The notes: generated by a model not told the origin, from the sequence alone. Counted from the stretch's first letter, positions 17,807-26,941 are shown. The stretch: DNA of 64,000 bases from DASQPA01 sp963757335 (GCA_963757335.1 CAVWRJ010000008.1:1054001-1118000), one strand, 5' to 3'. Translations and numbers: made by a program.

Positions 17807-19039
17807 GTGCCTGCGATGGAGTACAAGGGTCTTCAGGATGTTCTAGTCCGCATAGCCGCGCGTGAGCCGTCGGGCAAGGGGCGTACGTCCCCTCTGTCCG
17901 TGGCGTGGGCGTCCACACGCGGAACATCCCGGCAGGACAACCAGGACCGCCTGATTGTCGGGCTCGCGCCTTCTGGTCTCGCCTTCGCCGTGTTGGCCGA
18001 CGGGATGGGCGGGATGAAGGAGGGCGCGCGGGCTGCTGCGCTGGCCGTCGCCGCAACGGCCACGCACTGCGTCGGGAACGCAACCAGCGCGCTCGACCGT
18101 CTTCTGGACGGCGCGCTGCGCTTCGCGAACGACGAGGTCTTCCGTGTTCTCCGAGGCGACGGCGGTGCAGCCGTCGTCCTCGCCGCATGGAAGGATGGGG
18201 CCCGCTTCGTCGCGCACGCTGGTGACGCGCGCGCCTATAGCGTGGCCGGACCCGACGGCCCTCCAATCAAGCAGCTCACCATTGACGATACGCTGGACGC
18301 GGAGCTTGCGAGATTGGGCCGTCGGCGGGAGAGCGAGCCCGAACTACATCGAGGGCTCGTGCAGTTCATTGGCGTTGGCCCGGACCTGGAGCCGCACGTC
18401 GCCGCCGTGCCGGACGGTTCTCGTGGGCTGGTGCTCTCCACGGACGGGGTCCACTCCATCCCTGCTGCGGTCCTCGAATGGATCGTCCGTGGCGCCGCGC
18501 AACTTCAGCTTCTACCGGAGCGCCTCGTCGCCGCGAGCGAGTGGCACGGCGGGCGGGACAACGCGACTGCCATTGTTGTCGGTTTACAGAACGGGGCTCC
18601 CGTAGAATCCGTCGGAGCGGCTGATTTCTGGATCGCCGGGGACCGGGTCGCGGTACCGGTAACTGCGAACCCGCAGGTGCCTGCCAGGCCAGAGGCGAAA
18701 CCGACCGCGCAGGTCGAGCCGCGAGCACCGGAGCAAACTACACGGGGGAAGCGGGGCGGCGGCGGGAGGAAGGGCTCCCAAGCCCGCACGCGGGAGGCGA
18801 AACTTCGGGGGCCTCGCGCGCAGGCAACCCCCCTTCCCCTCGTAGACTTCGACGTTCCGTCCGCGCGCGAGGCCAGCGGGTCTACTCCTGCGCAAGCGCT
18901 CTTGCGCGATGCCTCCCCCCCGACCCAGGCTGCGGCGCCCGAGCCGGAACCCGCAATCGTACCTGCGCCCGCGACCTGCACGGATGACGCTCGCGTGACG
19001 CCGGGCGAGCCAGAGCCCACAGCCGGGGACAAGCCGTGA
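17807..19039 (+). CDS. PP2C-type (PPM) Ser/Thr protein phosphatase
   Basis: 410 residues from GTG 17807, chosen because GGAG sits 6 nt upstream; the alternative ATG is at 17816. The catalytic domain spans about residues 25-265 with the metal-binding motifs in order: TSRQDNQDR, ADGMGGMKEGARAA, VAHAGDARAY, STDGVH and GGRDNATAIVV. Known: PPM enzymes remove phosphate from Ser/Thr using two Mn/Mg ions held by these aspartates. Residues about 270-410 are a Pro/Ala/Arg-rich, probably disordered tail. The gene starts 73 nt after the truncated NRPS copy 1, and its stop overlaps the next gene's start as GTGA. It forms a three-gene operon with two kinases and is presumably their antagonist. The promoter must lie between 17735 and 17800; I cannot assign it. 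Confidence 0.9.
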   Translation: MPAMEYKGLQDVLVRIAAREPSGKGRTSPLSVAWASTRGTSRQDNQDRLIVGLAPSGLAFAVLADGMGGMKEGARAAALAVAATATHCVGNATSALDRLLDGALRFANDEVFRVLRGDGGAAVVLAAWKDGARFVAHAGDARAYSVAGPDGPPIKQLTIDDTLDAELARLGRRRESEPELHRGLVQFIGVGPDLEPHVAAVPDGSRGLVLSTDGVHSIPAAVLEWIVRGAAQLQLLPERLVAASEWHGGRDNATAIVVGLQNGAPVESVGAADFWIAGDRVAVPVTANPQVPARPEAKPTAQVEPRAPEQTTRGKRGGGGRKGSQARTREAKLRGPRAQATPLPLVDFDVPSAREASGSTPAQALLRDASPPTQAAAPEPEPAIVPAPATCTDDARVTPGEPEPTAGDKP

Positions 19040-20097
19040 GCCGGTACGTGCCAACGGGCGCGACGGTAGCTGGTGGCATCGGGGCCGTCGTCGTATGCAC
19101 CGACAACAATCTCGAACGCAAGGTTGCGATCAAGTTTATGCAGCCCGGCGGCGAGCACCGGCGGCTTCTCGACGAACTCACCGCACTCCAACGCATCCGT
19201 TCCAAGCACGTCGTTCAGATCTACGACGTGGAATACTTCAAACCGGGTCCACGAATGGGGATCGTCGAGGAGTTTATTGAGGGCGACAACCTCGAAACCG
19301 TTCTCGGCAAGGTCACGGTAAAGGACGGGTTTCTGCGGGTACTGTACCAAGCTGCGACGGGGATCGCCGACATCCATGCGGTCGACATCGTCCACCGCGA
19401 TATCAAGCCCTCCAACATGCTCGTCGACCCAGAGGGTATCTTGAAGATCATCGATTTCAACCTCTCGCGGTCCGAGGATGATGCCCACACGGTCGGATTC
19501 AGGGGCACGCCGGGCTACGCCGCGCCCGAGTTGTACGCGCCAGGGCACGTGGTGTTCGACGCCGCCGTTGATGTCTACGCGCTTGGCGTAACGGCTTGGG
19601 CGCTCGTTCACGGGAAGAAGCTTCCAAAGGAACTGGCTTCGAAGCCCCCACGGCCCGACATGTGGAAGGCGGCATCAGGAGGGTTTCGGGCGCTTCCAGG
19701 GCTCGACGCCGAACTGGCGCGCCTGCTCGACGCCTGCCTCGACGTGTCGCCGTCGGATCGACCGACCGCCGCGGAGGTTGCCCGGCGCGCCGCTCGGCTC
19801 CTGCTTCGCGGCAAGCACCGTGCCCTGTTTGTGGGAGCAGCGAAGCCCTTCGAGCTGAACGGAAGCAATCCGCGCGTGAGCTTCAAAGGTCCTCGCGGCA
19901 GCATGTTCATCGAGTACGACGGCCTGGACTTCCGAGCCACGTCGGTGACGGACGAGGTCTGGGCGAACAACATCCAGCTCGAGGCAGGAGCGACGCTACC
20001 GGACTGCTGCGTCATCGCCCTCGGCGGCCCACACCGCCTCTCATCGGACCGCATTTTCATCACCATGGACGTCTCGCAGCCGGGGGTTGTACTGTGA
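19036..20097 (+). CDS. Ser/Thr protein kinase (Hanks type) with C-terminal extension
   Basis: 353 residues from GTG 19036. Kinase domain about residues 5-260: a degenerate glycine loop (ATVAGGIGAVVV), the ATP lysine in KVAIKFM, catalytic loop HRDIKPSN, magnesium loop IIDFNLS (DFN in place of DFG) and GYAAPEL. DFN occurs in some active kinases, so activity is plausible but not certain. The last 85 residues are beta-rich (FKGPRGSMFIEYDGLDF to RIFITMDVS) and could be a divergent FHA-like phosphopeptide module; that is a low-confidence reading. There is no transmembrane helix, so it is cytoplasmic. The gene overlaps both neighbours by 4 bp (GTGA), indicating tightly coupled expression with the phosphatase and the second kinase. 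Confidence 0.88.
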   Translation: MSRYVPTGATVAGGIGAVVVCTDNNLERKVAIKFMQPGGEHRRLLDELTALQRIRSKHVVQIYDVEYFKPGPRMGIVEEFIEGDNLETVLGKVTVKDGFLRVLYQAATGIADIHAVDIVHRDIKPSNMLVDPEGILKIIDFNLSRSEDDAHTVGFRGTPGYAAPELYAPGHVVFDAAVDVYALGVTAWALVHGKKLPKELASKPPRPDMWKAASGGFRALPGLDAELARLLDACLDVSPSDRPTAAEVARRAARLLLRGKHRALFVGAAKPFELNGSNPRVSFKGPRGSMFIEYDGLDFRATSVTDEVWANNIQLEAGATLPDCCVIALGGPHRLSSDRIFITMDVSQPGVVL

Positions 20098-21194
20098 GCA
20101 TATTGGCAGTAGGCGACTGCGTCGGCGACGACGACCGTTACGTCATTGAGGGCGAAGTCGGTCGGGGCGGCATGCAGGAGGTCTATCGCGCCCTCGACGA
20201 CAAGCTCCAACGCCCCGTCGCACTCAAGGTGCCGCAGGACGCGAAGGTCGCACGTCGGTTCCGCGAGAGCGCGGTGATCAGCGCCAAGGTCAACCACCCG
20301 AACGTCGCCAAGACCCTCGATTACTTCGAGGGCGGCGAAGGCAGGTTCTTCCTCGTCGAGGAACTGGTCGAGGGGCCCGACCTGCGGCAGATCGCGGCAC
20401 GCTTCGAGAGGTTGGATCCCCATGCTGTGTCGCATGTCCTTCATCACCTTGCACGCGGGGTGGCCGCGTCTCATCGTGCCGGTGTTGTCCACCGTGACCT
20501 CAAGCCGTCGAACATCTTGGTGGCCGGCGGCCTCGCGTTCAGGGCCGTGAAGGTCACCGACTTCGGCATCGCGAAGATGGCAGAGAAGGAGATTGGGGAC
20601 GCAGTCTCCGGCGGAGACGAAACAACGCAGTCGTCGAGGACCGCGAGGGGGGCGCTCCCTTACATGGCACCGGAGGTCATCGACCATCCGCGCACCCCGT
20701 CTCCCCCTGCCGACGTGTGGGCTATCGCGGCGATAGCCTGGGAGTTGCTCACGGGCAGCGCTCCGTTCGGCACTGGCCTGAAGGCAGTCGCCGCCATCCT
20801 CAAAGGGAACAAGCCCACCTTGTCCGGTGAGATCACCGCTCACAATCAGTTCGGGCCGCTCTCCTTGGCCGTGGGCAACGTGATTCTGCGGTGTTTCGAA
20901 CAGGATCCCCTGAGCCGGCCGTCAGCGGAGCGACTCGTCACTCTGTGCGACGAGCTGTGCTACCAGCCGTTGGTGCGAGAGGTCGGCGTCATCGAGAGCT
21001 ATCCGGTGCGGACCTTCGGTTTCATTCGCTCCAACGGCTCCGATGGCGTTTTCTTTCACGTCCAGAACGTCCTCGGCCCGCCGCCGGCGCAAGGCACGGA
21101 CGTCTGGTACTCGAAGTTCGACGGGAGCCCCAACCCGAGGGCCATTCCGGTTGTCCCGATGAAACCGGACGCCGACGCGGCCCACGCCGTCTAA
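20094..21194 (+). CDS. Ser/Thr protein kinase fused to a cold-shock-like OB domain
   Basis: 366 residues from GTG 20094; earlier in-frame starts lie inside the previous gene. Kinase motifs are all canonical: GEVGRGGMQEVYRA, the lysine in VALKV, HRDLKPSN, DFGIAKM and YMAPEVI, ending near residue 295. The C-terminal 65 residues (from about nt 20986) read GVIESYPVRTFGFIRS then GVFFHVQNV. This matches the CspA-type cold-shock domain, with its RNP1-like (GFI) and RNP2-like (VFFHV) strands that bind single-stranded nucleic acid. The fusion suggests a kinase that senses RNA or ssDNA, or whose binding is switched by phosphorylation. It is the last gene of the PP2C/kinase operon. Confidence 0.85.
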   Translation: MSILAVGDCVGDDDRYVIEGEVGRGGMQEVYRALDDKLQRPVALKVPQDAKVARRFRESAVISAKVNHPNVAKTLDYFEGGEGRFFLVEELVEGPDLRQIAARFERLDPHAVSHVLHHLARGVAASHRAGVVHRDLKPSNILVAGGLAFRAVKVTDFGIAKMAEKEIGDAVSGGDETTQSSRTARGALPYMAPEVIDHPRTPSPPADVWAIAAIAWELLTGSAPFGTGLKAVAAILKGNKPTLSGEITAHNQFGPLSLAVGNVILRCFEQDPLSRPSAERLVTLCDELCYQPLVREVGVIESYPVRTFGFIRSNGSDGVFFHVQNVLGPPPAQGTDVWYSKFDGSPNPRAIPVVPMKPDADAAHAV

Positions 21195-21458
21195 CTAAGC
21201 TCGCAGGCGATCTACAAGGCCTTCAGTAGAGAGGCTCAGGGAATGGCACACCGGGGGCTTCCCCCCCGAGGGAGGGGGGGCCGGCGGGCAGCAGCTTCTC
21301 GGCTCCTCTTAGGTTGGCCCTTTTCAACCGGTCCAGGCTTTTGGAGATCCCCCGGTTGGGACTCCTGCGCGCGCCCTCATCACCTGTGGCTCCGCTCCAG
21401 GGAACCACCCTACCCAGATCAGACTCCGGACGTAGCCCCATGCCAGGATCGACTACCC
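21195..21458. other. Intergenic spacer, no gene seen
   Basis: 264 nt between the second kinase and an NRPS scar. It holds a G/C-run palindrome (GGGGCTTCCCCCCCGAGGG, about 21256-21274) that may end transcription of the kinase operon, and the imperfect pair AACCGGTCC / ATCCCCCGGTTGG near 21330-21359. I see no credible open frame. Confidence 0.4.
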
Positions 21459-21567
21459 CGCGCCGCGAGGACGTAGCTCGCGAGCCCGCCGTGGCGGATC
21501 ATCACCCCCTTGGGCGCGCCGGTCGAGCCCGAGGTGTAGATGACGTAGGCGAGGCTCTCGCGGCCGG
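21459..21567 (-). pseudogene. 109-bp scar of the NRPS adenylation domain
   Basis: Over 109 bp the sequence matches the A3-core region of NRPS copies 2 and 3 with no obvious difference; the translated strand includes YTSGSTGAPKGVMIRHGG. Homology is lost sharply on both sides. Like the larger copies it is on the minus strand and marks the edge of a cargo segment, here between the kinase operon and the toxin-antitoxin pair. Confidence 0.9.
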
Positions 21568-21597
21568 GGGCGGCGGCGAATTCTCCGGCCGTGGGCC

Positions 21598-21635
21598 TTG
21601 CATCTCCTCCCTGGGCACATATACTTGCACGTATA
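21598..21635 (+). promoter_or_regulatory. Promoter with overlapping operator for the vapBC-like pair
   Basis: A -35-like TTGCAT (21598-21603) and a -10-like TATACT (21620-21625) are separated by 16 bp. The -10 is embedded in a perfect inverted repeat TATAC-TTGCAC-GTATA (21620-21635), a size and position expected for a ribbon-helix-helix operator. The antitoxin ribosome-binding site AAGGAGG follows at 21639-21645. This arrangement implies autorepression by the antitoxin. Confidence 0.65.
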
Positions 21636-21649
21636 CCCAAGGAGGATCG

Positions 21650-21886
21650 ATGTCTCAAGTGACTCTCTACCTGGATCCCGAGACCGAAGCCAAGATGAAG
21701 GCGGCTGCCAGGTCCGCCGGTGTTTCCCAGAGCCGTTGGGTGGCGGATCTGATTCGGGAGAAGACGGCGGCCCGATGGCCGGAGTCGCTGATCAAGCTCG
21801 TGGGCACCTGGGCCGACGACGATTTCCCCTCGCACGAGGAGATTCGGGCGGGGATCGGAGAGGATCTGCCCCGCGAACCGTTTTGA
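21650..21886 (+). CDS. Ribbon-helix-helix (CopG-like) antitoxin
   Basis: 78 residues from ATG 21650, 4 nt after a near-perfect AAGGAGG. The first strand VTLYLDPETEAKMKAAA and the helices SQSRWVADLIREK match the ribbon-helix-helix DNA-binding fold; the C-terminal half (WPESLIKLVGTWADDDFPS) is the usual toxin-neutralising tail, here acidic. Its stop and the toxin start overlap by one base (TGATG). Known: such antitoxins bind as dimers to palindromes in their own promoter and wrap the PIN toxin. Confidence 0.88.
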   Translation: MSQVTLYLDPETEAKMKAAARSAGVSQSRWVADLIREKTAARWPESLIKLVGTWADDDFPSHEEIRAGIGEDLPREPF

Positions 21887-22278
21887 TGTACGCACTGGAC
21901 GCCAATACCGTTATCCATCTCTTCAAGGGGATGGGAGACGTCGCGAAGCGGTTCCTGGGAGTCCCACCCGTAGAAATCGTCCTTCCAGCAGTCGTTCTCT
22001 ATGAGCTCGAGGTCGGCCGGCTGAAATCTCGAAACCCCGAGCGCCGCCGAAGAGATCTCGAGGAATTGACCCGGTTCGCGACGATTCTTCCCTTTGGTCC
22101 CCCAGAAGCCGCAACCGCAGCTCAAGTGCGCGCAGACTTGGAACGGATCGGTTTGCCAATCGGGCCCTACGATGTCCTGATCGCTGGAACGGCGTTGAGC
22201 CACCGGGCAGTCCTGGTGACGCACAATGTTGCGGAGTTTGGCCGCGTCCGGGGTCTGGTGGTGGAGGACTGGTTTTAG
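21886..22278 (+). CDS. PIN-domain toxin (VapC-like ribonuclease)
   Basis: 130 residues from ATG 21886. Acidic PIN residues are in place: YALDANTVIHLFKG (first Asp), YELEVGR (Glu), GPYDVLIAGTA (Asp in the third position) and the final region VTHNVAEFGRVRGL. Known: VapC toxins are Mg-dependent RNases that cut tRNA or rRNA. The length is typical. The gene is directly coupled to the antitoxin upstream. The pair stands alone between NRPS fragments, as expected for a mobile addiction module. Confidence 0.9.
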   Translation: MYALDANTVIHLFKGMGDVAKRFLGVPPVEIVLPAVVLYELEVGRLKSRNPERRRRDLEELTRFATILPFGPPEAATAAQVRADLERIGLPIGPYDVLIAGTALSHRAVLVTHNVAEFGRVRGLVVEDWF

Positions 22279-22382
22279 TGGAGGGGGCTCATCCAGGGGG
22301 CAAGGACTGCCCCCTGGAACGATGGGTGCCAGCCGTTCGGCGAGGAAAGCCGAGGAAAGCGGGGGCGCGGCGCGGTATCCCC

Positions 22383-24516
22383 TCAGCGGGCCGCCGCGAG
22401 CTCGCGCTCGAGCTCGTCCAAGAGGAGCTCCTCGGCGGCCAGGGCGAGCGCCGCGGCGGTCGTCCGCTCGAGGAGGCTCGCGAGCGACAGCCGGACGCCG
22501 AGCTCCTGTTCCAGGCGATGGCGGACACGAGGGAGGAGGAGCGAGCGACCGCCCAGGGCGTAGAAGTCGTCCTGCCGCCCGACGCGCGGGACGCCCAGGA
22601 CGTCGCGCCAGACGTACGCCACCGCCTCCTCGGCCGGCGTCGCCGGCGCCTCGTAGCCGCCGGCCGCGGTCGCCTCGAGCTGGGGGACCGGAAGAGCCCG
22701 GCGGTCGAGCTTGCCGCTCGCGTTGCGCGGCAAGGCGGGAAGCAGGGCGAAGAGCGACGGCACCATCGGCTCGGGGAGGCGCTCTTTCAAGAACCCGCGG
22801 AGCTCGGCCGCCGTGGCGCCCTCCCCCGGCCGCGCCGCCCACCAGGCGACCAGCGCGCGTAGGCCGGGGCGCCGCTCGTCGACCCCCACGGCCGCCTCGG
22901 CGACCGCCGGGTGCTGCGCGAGCGCGCCCTCGATCTCCGCCAGCTCGATGCGGAAGCCGCGCACCTTGACCTGGCGGTCGATGCGGCCGAGGTACTCGAG
23001 CGCGCCGTCCTCCCCTCCCTCCAGACGATGGCGCACCAGATCGCCGGTCGTGTACATCCGCGCGCCGGAGCGGCCCGCGAAGGGGTCGGGAAGGAAGGCG
23101 CGGGCGGTCAGGTCCGGGCGCCCGAGGTAGCCGCGGGCGAGGCTTAGGCCGCCGATCGCGAGCTCGCCGGGGATCCCCGGCGGGCAGAGCTCGCGCGCGG
23201 CGTCCAGGACGTAGGCGCGGGCGCCCGGCAGCGGCCGGCCAATCGGGAGCTCGCGGAGCGGGTGCTTAGGGCCGTCCGGCTCGCCATGGAAGGCGTGCGA
23301 GGTGGCGACGACGGTGATCTCCGTCGGCCCGTAGGTGTTGATCACCCGCACCGCGGGCCTGAGCTGACGGCGAAGGCGCGCGACGCGTTCCGGGAGCGCC
23401 CGCTCGCCCCCGATGACGAGGAGGCGGAGGGAGGGCGGCCAGGCGGCCTCGCCGGCGTCGACCCGGTCGACCAGCTCTTGCCAGAAGGCGGTGGGCAGGT
23501 CGCAGACGGTCACCCCCCAGCTCGCGCAGGCGCCCAGGAAGGCCGGCGCCCCGGCGAGCATCGCGTCGTTTCTGAGGAGGAGCGCCGCGCCGCTCGCCAG
23601 GCAGCAGAAGATCTCCTCGACGCTGGCGTCGAAGGAGAGGGAGGCGAACTGCAGCATGCGATCTAAGGGGGTGAGCGCGAAGTCCCGCCGCGCCGCGAGG
23701 ACGTAGCTCGCGAGCCCGCCGTGGCGGATCATCACCCCCTTGGGCGCGCCGGTCGAGCCCGAGGTGTAGATGACGTAGGCGAGGCTCTCGCGGCCGGCCC
23801 CGAGCGCCGGGTCGCTCGCCGGCTCCCCCGGTGCTGGCTCGTCCTCGAGGGCCGGCCAGATCTCGTCGAGGTCGACGACGGGCAGGCCGGCGAGCTGGCC
23901 GCCTCGCGCGCCGCCGCGCGCCCGCCGCCTCCGCCGCCAGTCAGGAGAGCCGACGCGACGGCACCGCGACCAATGTCCCTGAGGATGACGGCCAAGCGCT
24001 CGACCGGGCTCGCCGGGTCGAGCGGCACGTAGGCTCCCCCCGCGGCGAGCACGGCGAGGACGGCGGCGACCATGCGCGGCGAGCGCTCGAGGGCGATCGC
24101 CACCCGGCTCTCCGGGCCGATCCCCCGGGCGACGAGCCGGCGCGCCAGGCTTCGCGCCAGGCGGGCGAGCTCGCCATAGGAGACCTCCCGACCCTCGGCA
24201 ACGACGGCCGGCGCGCCGGGCGTGCGCGCCGCCTGGGCGAGGAAGGCGTGATGGGCCAGCGGCGGCTCGTCTCCAGCCTGGCCGTTCTGGACGGTTTCTC
24301 CGGCTTTGCCGCCGTCGCTCCAGGCGAGGAGCTGGCGGCGCTCGGCCGGCGAGAGGAGGGGGAGCTCGGCGAGCGGCCGCTCCGGCGCGGCGAGCGCGGC
24401 GGCGAGGAGGGCCGCCAGGTGGTCGAGGAGGCGCGCGGCCGTCGCCTCGGTGAAGAGGTGGGCGTCGTAGGCGAGCCGCAGCCCGATGCCGTCACCGCCA
24501 TCTCCCGCGCCGCGGG
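22383..24516 (-). pseudogene. NRPS fragment, copy 2: A-T without the condensation domain
   Basis: Nearly identical to the 3' two-thirds of the C-A-T gene at 35087-38439. It begins near 24516, just inside the C/A linker (GIGLRLAYDAHLFTEAT), where it abuts a ComM-like remnant, and ends with the same DELERELAAAR stop. The carrier motif DDFYALGGRSLLL is intact. One base is missing near 23895 (GAGCTGG where copy 1 has GAGCTTGG), which breaks the frame between A2 and A3. Homology with copy 3 continues about 60 bp past the stop (to about 22325, CCGTTCGGCGAGGAAAGCC). With no C domain, no start and a frameshift it is probably non-functional, although it is useful as an internal reference for the other copies. 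Confidence 0.88.
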
Positions 24517-24750
24517 GTTGACGTCTTCGACCTATGGATTGAGGCGACGACGCCGACCGCCAGGGATTTCCAGAGAGGACCGGCCGAGCCCAGCGCCGAG
24601 GTGGCCCAACGGATCGCTCAGGCTCTCCAGATTCAGGCCAACCGCTTTCGAGAGCGCGCACGGCTCGCCCTCAGCGCAACGATTGTGCCCGCTGACCTCA
24701 CTCGCCACTGCGCCCTGGACGCCGCCGGCCGCGCTCTCCTGGTGCCACCA
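24515..24750 (+). pseudogene. C-terminal remnant of a ComM/YifB-type Mg-chelatase-like AAA protein
   Basis: A plus-strand frame open from about 24517 reads VDVFDLWIEATTP, then SAEVAQRIAQALQIQANRF and TRHCALDAAGRALL. This follows the order of the C-terminal helical part of ComM/YifB proteins, where a similar D.FDL.VEV segment is followed by the region leading to HC.LD..GR.LL. The similarity ends near 24745, before the usual RLGLSARAYHR segment, and the 5' part is cut off by NRPS copy 2. No start codon or ATPase domain remains, so it is a stranded gene fragment. Confidence 0.6.
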
Positions 24751-24800
24751 CCGAGAAGCCCGGGCTGGAAGATAAACATCCGACCCGAGAAGGGTGTCTA

Positions 24801-24830
24801 CATGAGAACTGCATATCTCATGGAGGAGAG
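24801..24830 (+). promoter_or_regulatory. Inverted repeat overlapping the ribosome-binding site of the CHAT-C39 gene
   Basis: A perfect 7-bp inverted repeat CATGAGA-N8-TCTCATG (24801-24822) runs directly into the ribosome-binding site GGAGGAG (24822-24828), 7 nt before the GTG start. A hairpin here would partly occlude the Shine-Dalgarno sequence, or the repeat could be an operator. It is the only candidate control site seen upstream of the protease-dynamin operon. Confidence 0.5.
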
Positions 24831-24835
24831 CCTGC

Positions 24836-26921
24836 GTGGACTACGAAGACTTCGTCATCCAGCTCAGCACCTCGATTGCAGGAGGAATTGAGGTCCGGGT
24901 AGTGCAGTCGCCGGGAGGTCAGGCGCGAAGCCGCTTCGACCTACCGTTCGATCCAAGCGATCTCTCAGGATTGCCTGGTTGGTCCAGCCCGGCTTGCGAA
25001 CGCCATTTGAGACCGGTGCGTCTCGCTTCGCAGTCGCGCACTCCAGAGCAGATTGGCGAGCGGCTCTTCCACGCCCTCTTCGCCGGCCAAATTCGGCGCC
25101 GATTCGACTATAGCCTTGGTCGCGTCGAAGAGGCCGGTCGCGGTCTGCGAGTGCAGCTGAAGATCGATCTTCCCGAGCCTCTCTCGGCTCCACGCTATCC
25201 CTTGGGAGCTCCTCTACCGTACCGATGTTCGTGAGTTCCTCAGCCTGAGCGATCAAACTCTGGTGGCCCGCTATTTGGATGTCCCGCGGCCGGAACGACC
25301 TTGGCTGATGCCCAGGCCTTTGCGAATCCTGGCGGTCCTTTCCGACCTATCCGCGTCTGGCTACCCGGCCCTCGATCTAGAAAAAGAGCACCGCTACCTT
25401 GAGGAGTCGGCGCACCAGGACGGAGTCGAGCTCGTGGTTCTCAAGGACGCCCGCCGCGAGACTTTGGCCGAGGTGCTCGCGAAGGGGCGTTTTCACATCC
25501 TGCACTTCTCGGGGCACGGATGGTTCGACGAGCAGCTCGGCGAGGGTGGGCTTTGCTTCAAGGCTCCCGATGGTAGTGCTGAACAGGTTAGCGGCAGTGC
25601 TCTCGCCACCGAGCTCTCGGCCTTTCGCGATCTCCAACTGATCTTTCTGAATGCCTGCAGCACGGCGCAAGTGATCCAAGACGAGCAACGGAGTCCCTTC
25701 TTGGGGGCTGCCACCGCCCTGGTACTGGCCGGGCTCCCCTCTGTTCTGGCGATGCGGGTCCCCATTGCCGACAGTGCAGCAATTGTCTTCAGCCGCGCCT
25801 TCTACCAACATCTCTTGCTCGGCGACCGGATCGAGACCGCCTTGTTTCACGGCCGCCTCGCTATCTCCCGCCTCGATCCAAGTTCTGCCGAATGGTCGAC
25901 CCCGGTTCTCTTCCTTCGTAGCCAGGAGAACATAAGAGCGGCCCAGCCAATCGCTCCGAGAGCCGCCCTCGAGAGTCGCCCTGTCCTGAGAACTGTCTTT
26001 GCCTGGGCCCCACCCGGCTTCCATCGTGTTCTCGCTCGCAGCAGGACCCTTTCCGAGCCACTCGGTCGTTTGGCCGACACTCAGTATTTCCCGGAAGCTC
26101 AAATCTCTACCGACACCTGCGCGATCCGCTGCCAGGAATTGATCCTCCGCCAGTTCACCGGGGTTGGAGTGCCGGAAAAGATCCTTGCCGAAGAAGCGCA
26201 CGTACACGAGTGGTTTACCGATGACCGTGGCACTTCGCCCGGCGACGTGGGGAACCTCCTGGAGTTGCACGGAATTCCCGTCAATCGCTATCAGCACGGC
26301 AACGTGTACAAGCTGACCGCGGAGCTTGCGAAAGGACATAAGGTGATCATTGGAGTCGACTCTCACGAGCATCGGGTGAAACCGATCCCTCACGAGATTC
26401 ACCATGCTCTCGGGCTGGGCGGCCCCGCTGACCATGCCATCGTGGTGGCCGGAATCGACACCTCTGATCCCCACACCGTGCACGTGATCGTGAGCGACCC
26501 CGGATCTGGAGAGGCTGCGGCGCGCTATCCGATTCAAGACTTCATCGCCAGCTGGAGGGGCAGCGACTTCTTCATGGTCGCGACCCAGGAGCCGCCTCCG
26601 GTCGAGCTGCGCCTGCCGGAGATGAGAAATTTCGATTACGAAAGCGGCCACCTCGAGCACATCGGAGATCTCCCCTACGATCATTTCGAGCAGCTCTTTC
26701 ACGAGCACGCGGCGCATCCCGGCACCGAGGAAGGCGAGCTGTTGCGAGCGATTGGTGGCCCCCACGACGACGAAAGCCACTGGCCGCACGCAGCCGGGTA
26801 TGGGGATCATGACGAGGACCTCGACATGCAGCCGCACCTCGGGCATGACCTCGACGAGGCACACGATCACGATATCGGGTTTCCCGCGGACGACCATCAC
26901 GACGGCGACGATCACGAATAG
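24836..26921 (+). CDS. CHAT-domain protease fused to a C39-like papain-fold peptidase, with one frameshift
   Basis: Starts at GTG 24836 (GGAGGAG upstream). The N-terminal beta-rich domain (about 120 residues, VVQSPGGQARSRFDLPF) is the one usually found before bacterial CHAT domains. The frame changes near 25175; dropping one C from CTTCCCGAG rejoins it to RLHAIPWELLY, giving about 695 residues. CHAT domain: catalytic His in HFSGHG (25515) and Cys in NACSTA (25656), the caspase-like dyad. Then a second protease-like domain: Cys in DTCAIRCQEL (26118), His in GPADHAIVVAGID (26433) and Asp in IVSDPG (26496), the order and spacing of C39/papain-fold peptidases. The last 60 residues are rich in His and Asp, suggesting metal binding. 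First gene of an operon with three dynamin-like GTPases; 20 nt to the next gene. Confidence 0.82.
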
Positions 26922-26941
26922 CGAGTGGAGGACTGCAAGCG

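Noticed and set aside
21223..21441. Small minus-strand gene between the kinase operon and the NRPS scar
   Set aside because: 72 codons with no ribosome-binding site, no recognisable fold and G/C-run composition; treated as non-coding spacer.
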